Shown: positions 55,656 to 64,000 of the stretch, in pieces | Layout: each line of letters opens with the position of its first letter | Numbering within the stretch: the first letter of the stretch is position 1 | DNA from: a bacterium | GTDB lineage: Bacteria; Hinthialibacterota; Hinthialibacteria; Hinthialibacterales; Hinthialibacteraceae | Length of the DNA stretch: 64,000 bases | Direction: 5' to 3' | NCBI GenBank assembly: GCA_016125385.1 | Contig: WGLV01000032.1 | Coordinates: 62,001 to 126,000 of the forward strand | Notes under the pieces: generated by a model | Database searches by the model: none | What the model was told of the DNA's origin: nothing | The model's input: only the letters and a program-made list of their open reading frames with translations | Translations under genes and position numbers: made by a program

Positions 55656-57707
55656 TCAGGGCGTTGGGTACGGATATTTTTCCAGAATTGTGACGGTAGT
55701 ATACCGTGGCGCCTTCGGGTCCAGATGGAGATAGTAGACCGGCCAGCCGGGGTATTCCCGGATGAGAGCCTGATTCCGGTCCGGGCTGAAATCCAGCGCC
55801 ACGATCCAGCCGCTTTTCAGCCACGGATCGAGCAGCGGGAACACCGCATAGTAATCGTAATCGTATTCGACGAAGACCAGCGCGTTTTTTTCATGCAACC
55901 CGTTCTTTAAGGTCTGATACGCCTGTTCGCGCGCCCCCCAGTATTCATCGTCGAGATCGGCGAGGCGCTCCACCCAGGTGGTTGAGAACGCCATGACGAA
56001 ACAGAACGCCAGCGCGATCGCGCTCAGCGCACGAACCGCGCTTCGCCGCGCGGCGCCGCTTCCACTGACGAGCGAGATCGTTTCCGAGGCGCCGCGCGCG
56101 CTCAGGATCAGCCAGAAGGGCATGGTCTCGTACAGAAAGCGCGGGCCGAAACAGTAATCCTGATAAAAGAATAACGAATACGACGCCGACTGGGATAACG
56201 CCGCCGCGAGGCAAAACCAGTCGAACCGCGTGCGGCGCATGCCCGGCAGAAACAGCGCGGCCGCCAGCGTCAGGCTCGGAATGGGCCAGCCGAACAGCCA
56301 GTAGTTCAAACCGTTCAGATTGCAGAGCGAATTGGAAAGCCCCTGCAGCACGGTGTGATGGACGACGTTGGGTTTTCCCGGCAGAACGTCTTCGGGACCC
56401 CATCCGGTTTCACCGAAGCCGAGCGGGATGTCGTTGTATTGTTCCTGATACGGGCTCAGCAACGCCGAACCGGTGGTGGCGTGGTTGTAATAGAATTGAA
56501 ACGCGCCGCAGGGCAAACCGCCCGCGATGAACGCCGCCAGGCAGAGCGCGCGGTTTCGCCAGCCACCGCGCCATTGAAGCGCCCACCAGACCAACGCAAC
56601 GATTAGAAACGCCAGCGCGGTCACCGGGCGCGTTAACGTCGCCATGCCGAAACAGAAGCCCGCCGCGGCCGCCAGCGCGGTCATGCGCCGGGCATTATTC
56701 GCTTCGAACGCCGAAAGGTACGCGAGAAAAAACAGCGTGCTCCACACCAGGCAGGCTGGATGATTCATATACCCCGCGCCCATCATCATGCTGAACGGCG
56801 ACAGCGTGAACAGCGCCGCCGCCGCGCGCGCGATCGCGGCAGACCGAGTGACGCGCAACGCCAGCGCGAAGATCAACGGAACCGCGAAGGCGGTCAACAG
56901 CGGATTCACCAGCGCGGGCGCGCCCATGCGGATTCCGATCGACAGAAGCAGCGCGAAGCCCGGCGGGAAGATCGAATACCAGCGTCCCTGATCCATCATG
57001 ATGTAGACGCGTTCGAAGAATTCAGGGTGCGCGGGAGCGGGCGCGTAGAGATGGCCGCGCGCGAAGATCTTCGCCTGGAAGTACTGGGATATGCTGTCGT
57101 GAATATGCGGAATTCCGCCCAATAACACTTGATTGAAGACGAGCGGCGCCGAGAAGGCGATCACGCAAAGCCCCGCCAGCAGGGCGCGATCGGCGCGTTG
57201 CGTTTCCGCGCTCAACATCCAGCCCCACGCGCGTTCGAGGCGTTCTCCCAACCGTTGCAGGGCCGCGCCGCGTGACTGCAACGCCCACGCGCACAGGCAA
57301 ACCAGCAGACCCAGCGCGGGGATCCATGCCGCGCACAGCCACATCCAGTTCTCGTAGAACAGCGCGTGATACTTATAACGATTGCCCAGCGGCAGCGTGG
57401 TGAGAAAGAGAAGCAGGAAGGGAAGAGGCGCGATGAAATTTAGATACGATTTTTGTTGAAAATTTTTTTGAACCAAGCACAATAGAACGATTGTTGAAAT
57501 CGCCACGTCGATCGCGAGCAGCAATCCGATCAGATTTGATTGCAGCATGCGGATCGTCAGCAACACTGAACTGACGCGCGCGAGTTGTTCGGCGCTCAGT
57601 TTTGAGTTGACGAACAGCAAGCCGGCGATGGCGAGGCTGACGGCGAAAAAGAGCGCGGCTTTCTGAATTGTGTGGTTTGAATGTTGGGAATTCAAAGTCA
57701 GGTTCAA
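55656..57707 (-). CDS. Polytopic membrane protein (GT39-like glycosyltransferase)
   Basis: 683 aa; [53 protein letters not shown]; many TM helices. Confidence 0.75.
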   Translation of the reverse strand: MNLTLNSQHSNHTIQKAALFFAVSLAIAGLLFVNSKLSAEQLARVSSVLLTIRMLQSNLIGLLLAIDVAISTIVLLCLVQKNFQQKSYLNFIAPLPFLLLFLTTLPLGNRYKYHALFYENWMWLCAAWIPALGLLVCLCAWALQSRGAALQRLGERLERAWGWMLSAETQRADRALLAGLCVIAFSAPLVFNQVLLGGIPHIHDSISQYFQAKIFARGHLYAPAPAHPEFFERVYIMMDQGRWYSIFPPGFALLLSIGIRMGAPALVNPLLTAFAVPLIFALALRVTRSAAIARAAAALFTLSPFSMMMGAGYMNHPACLVWSTLFFLAYLSAFEANNARRMTALAAAAGFCFGMATLTRPVTALAFLIVALVWWALQWRGGWRNRALCLAAFIAGGLPCGAFQFYYNHATTGSALLSPYQEQYNDIPLGFGETGWGPEDVLPGKPNVVHHTVLQGLSNSLCNLNGLNYWLFGWPIPSLTLAAALFLPGMRRTRFDWFCLAAALSQSASYSLFFYQDYCFGPRFLYETMPFWLILSARGASETISLVSGSGAARRSAVRALSAIALAFCFVMAFSTTWVERLADLDDEYWGAREQAYQTLKNGLHEKNALVFVEYDYDYYAVFPLLDPWLKSGWIVALDFSPDRNQALIREYPGWPVYYLHLDPKAPRYTTVTILEKYPYPTP

Positions 57708-57825
57708 CTTCGTTTTGAGATGCCTTTCAGGTCTTGTTTGTCATTTTACAGGGCTTGTCAAGGCTTTTTGGAGCCTTTTTGGCGGTTAAAACGCAATTTT
57801 CTTTCGATAAACCTGAAATTTTTTC

Positions 57826-57855
57826 TTGACAACATGATATTTATGGTAATATAAC
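57826..57855 (+). promoter_or_regulatory. Strong sigma70-type promoter upstream of histone-like gene
   Basis: TTGACA (57826-57831), then ATATAA at 17-nt or TATAAC at 18-nt spacing; AT-rich surroundings. Confidence 0.7.
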
Positions 57856-57925
57856 ATGCAAATTGGTAAATTCTTCAAACCGTTCCCGTTCCGAAAAGGA
57901 GGGACGAAAGAGAGGTGACCGAGTT

Positions 57926-58402
57926 ATGGTAAGAAAGCCAGCTTCCGCAAAGAAAGCCTCACCGAAGAAGACCACGGCGAAAAAGGCGACGGCGAAGAAA
58001 GCCACCGCCAAGAAAGCCACGGCGAAAAAAGCGACGGCGAAGAAGGCCACCGCCAAGAAAGCGACGGCGAAAAAGGCGACGGCGAAGAAGGCCACCGCCA
58101 AGAAAGCCACCGCCAAAAAGGCCACGGCGAAAAAATCAGCGGCGAAGAAGACCGCGAAAAAATCAGCCGCGAAGAAAGCCGTAGCCAAGAAGACCACCGC
58201 GAAGAAAGCCGCGACCAAAAAGTCGACCGCGAAAAAAGCGACCGCGAAGAAAGCCACGGCGAAAAAGGCGACGGCGAAGAAAGCCACCGCCAAGAAAGCC
58301 ACGGCGAAAAAATCAGCGGCGAAAAAAGCGACGGCGAAAAAGTCAACCGCGAAGAAGACCGCGGCCAAAAAGTCGACGGCTAAGAAAACCGCGAAAAAGT
58401 AA
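57926..58402 (+). CDS. Histone H1/HC2-like Lys-Ala-rich repeat protein
   Basis: [30 protein letters not shown]...TAKK; near-continuous (A/T)KKAT pentapeptide repeats. Confidence 0.88.
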   Translation: MVRKPASAKKASPKKTTAKKATAKKATAKKATAKKATAKKATAKKATAKKATAKKATAKKATAKKATAKKSAAKKTAKKSAAKKAVAKKTTAKKAATKKSTAKKATAKKATAKKATAKKATAKKATAKKSAAKKATAKKSTAKKTAAKKSTAKKTAKK

Positions 58403-58809
58403 GCGGCTCTTTCCGTCGCCGATGGTCTCTGCGGCGCAAGCCCCTGGCGCATCTTTATCAGGGCTTCGGGTCCTGCTATAAAAGATGTCTTCCGCCGGAG
58501 ATTTCGAACCGGCTTGCGGTTCTTCAGTTCTATATCAGGAACGAGGAACGAAGGAATTACTGATTTCATCCGTTCCGCCAATGGGTGGAGCGTGCGGGCT
58601 TCGTGTCACTGCTCGGTACGATTGCTTGTTGGGTTGAGGCGGCGCGCATCGCGTTCCGGAGCGCTTGAATACCGGAGCGTATGAGCGCGTTTTTTCTCTT
58701 TTACCGGGGTACGGTTTTGTGCTATGATTCCATTCAGTGTAATTTTACTTGCCTGAATGGGACGCCGTACGCCAGTCTGAAACTCAACTCCATGCGCCGA
58801 GGACGGATG

Positions 58810-59292
58810 ATGAAAGAAAGCAACGTCAGACCCATAAAGTCCGCTTTTCAATCCGGGGAAGTCATTGAATTGATCCGCCGTCTCGACGGAATCAAGATCG
58901 ACCCCGTGCGCCTGCATTATTATGAGAAAACGGGCCTTATCCGCGCCAGTGTCCGCCCCGCACAAGGCTGCGGCAAGCACAAACTCTATTCTTTCGCCGA
59001 CCTGGTCATGCTGCGCTGGTTTCTCCAGCTGCGCAAACAGGGCCTCAGCATGCAGAAGGTTCGCCGCGGCATCTCTTACCTGCGCCGCAACATGCCCAAG
59101 TTCATCGAAAAGCCCCTCGAACACGAACTCTTTTTCGTCACCGACGGGCAGGATATGTTCGCGCTGGTGAACGGCGGCGACGAAGCGATCTCGCTGGTGC
59201 GCACCCCGGGGCAGAAGTTTTTCGGCGTGATGGTGTACGACTTCAAGAAAATGATCGACGATACCCGCGAAGCCGTGGCGCAGGCCGCCTGA
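58810..59292 (+). CDS. MerR-type HTH transcriptional regulator
   Basis: IKIDPVRLHYYEKTGLIRASVRPAQGCGKHKLYSFADLVMLRWFLQLRKQGLSMQKVRRGI; alternative start 58807. Confidence 0.85.
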   Translation: MKESNVRPIKSAFQSGEVIELIRRLDGIKIDPVRLHYYEKTGLIRASVRPAQGCGKHKLYSFADLVMLRWFLQLRKQGLSMQKVRRGISYLRRNMPKFIEKPLEHELFFVTDGQDMFALVNGGDEAISLVRTPGQKFFGVMVYDFKKMIDDTREAVAQAA

Positions 59293-59298
59293 CCGGGT

Positions 59299-60573
59299 TT
59301 ACCGATAAAACGACAATCCCGCGAACGTCACCACCGATTCGGTGTCTTCTTCAATGGCCCGGTCGTAGTTGAGCAGACGGCCTTCGCGGGGACGAACGAT
59401 ATCCAAAGTCATGTAAATCGGAGAAAGACCGCAGACGTTATTGCGGTCTTTTTTCGTTGCGATGCTCTCAAAAAAGGCTTCGGCTTCGCCGCTCTCCATG
59501 GCGGCGATCACCTCGCGGTCTTCCCGCTCGACCCTCTCCAGCTCGTCTTCCGGGATTCCGCCCGGATCGCCGAAGCGTTTGCCGACGTGGCTCATGTCGG
59601 CGCCGGCGATGACGATGACCCTGCCCGGATACGACTCAATCATCTCGCGCAGCGCGTCGAGCGTATCGGCGACCTGGGCGTCATCGCGCGGCGAACGCTC
59701 TTCGCGCACGAAGCGGTGAAGCGATCCACAGAGAATCGGAACCATCTTCGCCTCGCGATCGCCCAGCACGTGGCGCAGCCACAACGCCTGAAACTCGATC
59801 GAATGTTCATCGCGATGCAGCAGTTCTTCTTCAAACACGTTGACCGGCGCGCGGCGGCTGAATTCTTCGATAAAATCACGATCGGCCGGCATCAGGCCCA
59901 GCGGCGTGTCGTAAGGCTTGGTGGTGGCGATGAACAGGCTGGAGCGGCTCTGATGGCCAGTGCCGAACACCAGGTAGAGATCGGCGGGCTCGTGCCGGGC
60001 GAGTTCGTTGTACGCGTGGGCGAAACAGGGGCCGCCGCGATGCAGGTCGATATGAGGCGACACCAGCGCGGCCAGCGCCGAACCGCCGCCGTTTGAGCCG
60101 GACTCACCGGCTTTATCGCGCAGCCCGCTGAGGTGTTCGCTTAGTTTGGCGGGGTCGCCTTCATACGCCATGCCGGCGTGAAACGCGGGCCGCACCGGGG
60201 CGTCGAAATAACCGCGTTCGATCTCCGCGACGGCTTCTTCAAAGCGTTGCGACATCAGGTACAGCTCTTCATCCAGTTTGGCGACGATATCGGTGATGTT
60301 TTGAAGCGGAATGGGGCCGCCGAACTGGCGCGCGCACGCCTGCTGGATGTCCTGAATGGTATTGGTTCCATCAAACAGCGAGACGATGAAGACCGCGGCG
60401 GGCGGCAGGATCAGCGCATGCTGGGCGATGCGCTGCGGATCGCGCAGGCAATAGCGGGTTTCGCTGCCCTCCTGTACGGGAAAGGCTTCCACCGCACGGA
60501 CGACGGGGCGTTCCAGATCGGGGCGAAGTTGAGGGTTCGCTTCCACAAGAGTCTCCTTGGTTCGGGTGAACAT
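59299..60573 (-). CDS. MEMO1-family (AmmeMemoRadiSam system protein B-like) protein with N-terminal PqqD/winged-helix-like region
   Basis: 424 aa; ALVSPHIDLHRGGPCFAHAYNEL...YLVFGTGHQSR...HRDEHSIEFQALWLRHV...VIAGADMSHVGKRFGD. Confidence 0.85.
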   Translation of the reverse strand: MFTRTKETLVEANPQLRPDLERPVVRAVEAFPVQEGSETRYCLRDPQRIAQHALILPPAAVFIVSLFDGTNTIQDIQQACARQFGGPIPLQNITDIVAKLDEELYLMSQRFEEAVAEIERGYFDAPVRPAFHAGMAYEGDPAKLSEHLSGLRDKAGESGSNGGGSALAALVSPHIDLHRGGPCFAHAYNELARHEPADLYLVFGTGHQSRSSLFIATTKPYDTPLGLMPADRDFIEEFSRRAPVNVFEEELLHRDEHSIEFQALWLRHVLGDREAKMVPILCGSLHRFVREERSPRDDAQVADTLDALREMIESYPGRVIVIAGADMSHVGKRFGDPGGIPEDELERVEREDREVIAAMESGEAEAFFESIATKKDRNNVCGLSPIYMTLDIVRPREGRLLNYDRAIEEDTESVVTFAGLSFYR

Positions 60574-60682
60574 GGACGCCGTCAGTATAGCGGAAGCCCG
60601 CGGCGGGTTTGAATGGCGTACCCTGATAATTGTGCGGGGGTGAGCAGGGGACCCGGTACGTATGGAAGGTGTGAATATGAAA

Positions 60683-60706
60683 ACGGCGTCTGAAAAGAGA
60701 CGCCGT
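60683..60706 (-). terminator. Intrinsic terminator downstream of tRNA-Pro
   Basis: acggcgtct-gaaaag-agacgccgt; minus-strand tail tttcatatt. Confidence 0.7.
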
Positions 60707-60765
60707 GGGTGATCTGAATATGACGCCGATGGATTCGGGACATCCCCGGCGGAAAGAGGTCAACG

Positions 60766-60839
60766 TCGGGGTGACTGGACTCGAACCAGCGACCCCCTAC
60801 TCCCGAAGCAGGTGCGCTACCAGACTGCGCTACACCCCG
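60766..60839 (-). tRNA. tRNA-Pro (anticodon CGG)
   Basis: Minus strand cggggtgtagcgcagtctggtagcgcacctgcttcgggagtagggggtcgctggttcgagtccagtcaccccga; 7-bp acceptor stem, TTCGGGA anticodon loop, GGTTCGAGTCC T-arm; CCA not encoded. Confidence 0.96.
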
Positions 60840-60920
60840 AACATTGCATCAGCATCCTACTTGCAAACCGGGCTTCCTTCAAGCCGAAAACGCCCGCCTC
60901 GCCTGTTTTTCGCCAAAATG

Positions 60921-60943
60921 AAAACGAGGCGCCGCCTGGCGCC
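60921..60943 (-). terminator. Putative intrinsic terminator downstream of second pseudopilin
   Basis: ggcgcc-gcct-ggcgcc region; minus-strand tail tcgttttcatttt. Confidence 0.5.
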
Positions 60944-60972
60944 CCGCTGAATGATTCAACCGGCTGGTTTTA

Positions 60973-61644
60973 TTAATTGATAATCACGATGTCGCCGTTG
61001 CTGGTAACCCCGTTGGAGGAGTCATAAGGAAAGCCCATGCCCAGCGCATTGTTGTAAGCGCCGCGTTTGCCATCAGGCCCCGCGCCCAACAAGACGTACT
61101 GGCCGACCCGCAGGGGGTGAAGACCGACCTGAGTTAATGTGGCCATGTTGCCTGGCGCAAAAAAACTGAGACCAATGTCGCCGCCCGGGATCCCCGGATC
61201 TTCATCCGCGTACATATACGTATACGGAGGAACCAGGTCGGCGGAGATCAGCGCGCTGTTCGAATCTACCCCGGAGGTGTTGGAGAAGAAAGGATCGAGC
61301 GGGATCGAGGAAAGATACGCGACGGGTGAGGTCAGCGGAGCGAAGAGTCCGGCCATGCCGCCCCGGTCGTTCTGTTTGGCGCCGCCCACGCCGCCAAAAA
61401 CTTCCACCATGCGTTTCTGGCCTTCGGCGGTGTCGTCGTCCCAGAAATCGACTAACAGCACGCCGCGGTCGAGACGCAATTGTTCGATGGCGGTGACGGT
61501 GGTTCGCATGTCGGCCTGGGCGCGGGCGATGCGCGCCTTCATCTGAGCCTGCAGGAAGTTGGGTACGGCGATGGCGGCCAGAATGCCGATGATCGCGACG
61601 ACGATAAGCAATTCAATCAGAGTAAAACCATGCTTGAACTTCAT
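60973..61644 (-). CDS. Type II secretion/type IV pilin-like pseudopilin
   Basis: MKFKHGFTLIELLIVVAIIGILAAIAVPNFLQAQMKARIARAQADMRTTVTAIEQLRLDRG. Confidence 0.93.
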   Translation of the reverse strand: MKFKHGFTLIELLIVVAIIGILAAIAVPNFLQAQMKARIARAQADMRTTVTAIEQLRLDRGVLLVDFWDDDTAEGQKRMVEVFGGVGGAKQNDRGGMAGLFAPLTSPVAYLSSIPLDPFFSNTSGVDSNSALISADLVPPYTYMYADEDPGIPGGDIGLSFFAPGNMATLTQVGLHPLRVGQYVLLGAGPDGKRGAYNNALGMGFPYDSSNGVTSNGDIVIIN

Positions 61645-61995
61645 TGTCTGTACATCCTCCCGGAATCTGATGGAAATCATTTGTTCATATTGAGAGTCAT
61701 CCACCTCGTCTCAATAAAAACGACATGCAATATGTTTGTTTCGTGTGCGCCGACGAGGGTTCTCAAGCAGTAGTGCAATCAAGATAGCAGGGATTTCTCT
61801 GCAAATATACTAATGGAAAACTCATTTGAATACAATCGCTGTTTTTGTAAATTCAATAGCTGTGAGCCATAATAAACCAGCCGCTGAAACGGATTGTTTA
61901 TTGAGCGGAGAAGGGCGTCTCATCCTTTGCTTGTGAAAAGCGTCTGGATGGGTTAGCCTGATTGAATTCGCGGACGTTAAACCGCATGGGAGCCC

Positions 61996-63189
61996 ATGAA
62001 AAAGAAAGCCAAAGCGAACGAAACCGTAAACGCCGCCGAGGTGCTTGAAATTCTGCGCCGCCGGAACGAGACCTTCGCCGCGCTGATGAACGATCAGTTG
62101 CTTGAAATCATGCTGCGCCGCGCCTCGCTGATCTCGTATGAACCCAAAGAGTACATGATGAGGCAGCACGACCCCTCCGATTCGCTGTACGTCATCCTGC
62201 AGGGGCGTTGTACGGTGATCGTCAACGATAAGGTGGTGGGCCATCTCGAATCGGGCGACCTGGTGGGCGAGATGGGCGTGATTCAGAATACGCCGCGCAG
62301 CGCCAGCATCGCCGCTATCGAACCCACCACCGCGTTGCGCGTGCCCGGCGAAGAATTCAAGGCGATGCTGGTCGATTCGAAACTCTCCACCTGGATGATC
62401 AATCTGCTGACCGATCGTCTCAAGCGCATCTCTTACGACGCCGCGCGCGTCATGAAGGAGATGGACGAGATGGTGCTCGACCAGATGGAGCTCGCCCGCG
62501 TGCAGCGCTCGCTGTTGCCCAAAGAGCTGCCGGTCGATCCGCGCATCCGGCTGCATGTTCTTTATTCGCCCTGCGCTTACGCCGGCGGCGATTATTACGA
62601 CGCCATCATGCTCGATGAGAACCGCGTTCTGCTGATGGTCGCCGACGTCACCGGCCACGGCGCGCAGGCCTCCATTTCGATGGCGATCGTGCGTTCGTTC
62701 GTGCGTCAGGGAAATATCGGCAAGACCACCGCGACGATTCTCAAGCGGCTCAATCAATACCTGTTTGAATTCGGCCCCTCGCAGCATTTCGTCACCGCCC
62801 AGGTGGCGATCATCGATCTCGCCGCCATGCGGGTGCAGTTCAGTTACGCCGGGCATCCGCCGATGATTCATCTGCGCGGCGCCAAGTGCGAGCCGTTGCG
62901 CGGGCCGCGTTCGTTCTTTCTGCGCTTCCGGCCCGAGGCGGAGTTTGAAGCCTCCACGATGAAGGTCCGCCCCGGCGACCGGTTCGGGCTTTATACCGAC
63001 GGCATCATCGAAACCTTCAACGCCGAAGGGACCATGTTTAACGTCGACGGGCTGGAGCGGTTTATGCTGGACTCGCGCAAACAGCCCATCGCTTCGCTGC
63101 CCGCGCTGATGGAAACCCGGCTCAACCAGTTTTCCGAAGGCAGCCCCATGGAAGACGACATCACTTTTCTGGTCGCCGAAGTGACCTGA
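61996..63189 (+). CDS. SpoIIE/RsbU-type PP2C phosphatase with N-terminal cyclic-nucleotide-binding-like domain
   Basis: SDSLYVILQGRCTVIVNDKVVGHLESGDLVGEMGVIQNTPRSASIAAIEPTTALRV; GGDYYDAIMLDENRVLLMVADVTGHGAQASISMAIVRSF; DRFGLYTDGIIE. Confidence 0.93.
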   Translation: MKKKAKANETVNAAEVLEILRRRNETFAALMNDQLLEIMLRRASLISYEPKEYMMRQHDPSDSLYVILQGRCTVIVNDKVVGHLESGDLVGEMGVIQNTPRSASIAAIEPTTALRVPGEEFKAMLVDSKLSTWMINLLTDRLKRISYDAARVMKEMDEMVLDQMELARVQRSLLPKELPVDPRIRLHVLYSPCAYAGGDYYDAIMLDENRVLLMVADVTGHGAQASISMAIVRSFVRQGNIGKTTATILKRLNQYLFEFGPSQHFVTAQVAIIDLAAMRVQFSYAGHPPMIHLRGAKCEPLRGPRSFFLRFRPEAEFEASTMKVRPGDRFGLYTDGIIETFNAEGTMFNVDGLERFMLDSRKQPIASLPALMETRLNQFSEGSPMEDDITFLVAEVT

Positions 63190-63201
63190 TCCATCCCGCT
63201 C

Positions 63202-64000
63202 ATGGCTTTTTCAAACCGAAGCGTCAGCCGAATGGTGTTCCCCGCCGCGTTGGGGGCGCTGCTGACGGCGTATTACTGGGGATGGCTTGCGCCGTATAAT
63301 TACCGCTTCGTCATCCTGACGTGGGACGCTTTTCGCGACGTGATCGCGTCGCGGCGGCTGTTGGCGGGCGCCTCGCCCCTGGCCGATCCACTGATCGAGG
63401 GGGAGTGGTTCTGGTATCCGCCGCTGAACGCCGGGCTGTTTTCGGCGCTCTCGGCGCTCACCCGAATCGACCTGCTTCATCTGTACGCGATTTCGCCCGC
63501 GCTGTTGAACTGGCTGTTCGCGCCTGCGTTTTATATGCTGGCCCTTCAATTGTTCGATCGCAGGCACGCCATCGCGTTTATCGCGGCGCTGTCGCTGCTG
63601 GGGCTGCCCTGGGCGGTGACCTACGTGTTCGCGTTCCCCACCGTCATGGCTCACGCCGCCGGGCCCGCGCTGCTGGTGATGGCGGTGTACGTACGCTGGC
63701 TCGAACGGCGGGACCGATCGCTTTGGCTCGCCGTGACTGGCGCCGGGCTGATGGGTCTGTATCATCCGCCGACGTGCATCCTGCTCACGGCCGCGATCGC
63801 CGGTCATCTGATATTCGTCGATCGGCGCAAGGCCGCGCTTGCCGTTGGACTGATCGCGTTGATCTCCGCGCCGTACTGGGTGGTGCAGATCGCGCGCCCG
63901 GTGCTCAATCCCGTTCCCATCCGGTATATTTCGCCCGCCATGTTGCGGTGGGAGGTCGCGCTGCCCGGCTTTGGCTGGGGGCTGATCGCCTTCGCGTTCA
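63202..64000 (+). CDS. Polytopic membrane protein (GT39-like), truncated by window end
   Basis: ATG 63202 MAFSNRSVSRMVFPAALGALLTAYYWGWLAPYNYRFVILTWDAFRDVIASRRLLAGASPLADPLIEGEWFWYPPLNAGLFSALSAL; open to the window edge; not in the supplied ORF track on this strand. Confidence 0.75.
   Translation, partial: MAFSNRSVSRMVFPAALGALLTAYYWGWLAPYNYRFVILTWDAFRDVIASRRLLAGASPLADPLIEGEWFWYPPLNAGLFSALSALTRIDLLHLYAISPALLNWLFAPAFYMLALQLFDRRHAIAFIAALSLLGLPWAVTYVFAFPTVMAHAAGPALLVMAVYVRWLERRDRSLWLAVTGAGLMGLYHPPTCILLTAAIAGHLIFVDRRKAALAVGLIALISAPYWVVQIARPVLNPVPIRYISPAMLRWEVALPGFGWGLIAFAF

Noticed and set aside
57926-58402. CRISPR- or minisatellite-like array
   Set aside because: Periodic DNA is in-frame coding repeat (AKKAT) with codon-level variation; no spacers.
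57841-58581. 246-aa minus-strand ORF with [11 protein letters not shown] repeats
   Set aside because: Reverse complement of the KKAT-repeat histone-like gene; the hydrophobic repeat is an artefact.

Overview
This looks like an ordinary bacterial chromosome segment, moderately GC-rich and densely coding on both strands. It comes from an uncultivated-style lineage I cannot place from this window. Housekeeping genes include argS, proS, dnaG, murA, ribF, rseP, a holB-like gene, znuABC-like genes, tpx, msrA and one tRNA-Pro. Accessory content includes Gfo/Idh/MocA oxidoreductases, DUF1080 proteins, glycoside hydrolases, a sulfatase, FG-GAP and RHS-like secreted proteins, and four polytopic GT39-like membrane proteins. 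There are also two orphan pseudopilins, a histone-H1-like KKAT-repeat protein, and many small toxin-antitoxin-type modules. I see no prophage, CRISPR array, transposase or obvious multigene defence island. The most interesting observations are: (1) a MurA with Asp in place of the catalytic Cys; (2) three proteins whose enzyme folds appear to have lost their metal ligands (M28-like, amidase_2/PGRP-like, SUMF1/FGE-like); (3) an M15-like peptidase with a dockerin-like EF-hand inside its catalytic domain; (4) a Tat/lipoprotein-type protein with a LecA/PA-IL-like lectin domain; (5) a hicBA locus whose hicA has an in-frame TGA; (6) tandem thymidylate-kinase-like genes, one with Lys to Arg in the P-loop; (7) a dispersed non-coding repeat family shared by the 7.9-8.8 kb and 49.7-49.9 kb intergenic regions; and (8) uncharacterised two-gene modules with ATGA-type overlaps. 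All homology calls come from reading motifs by eye; no database search was run.
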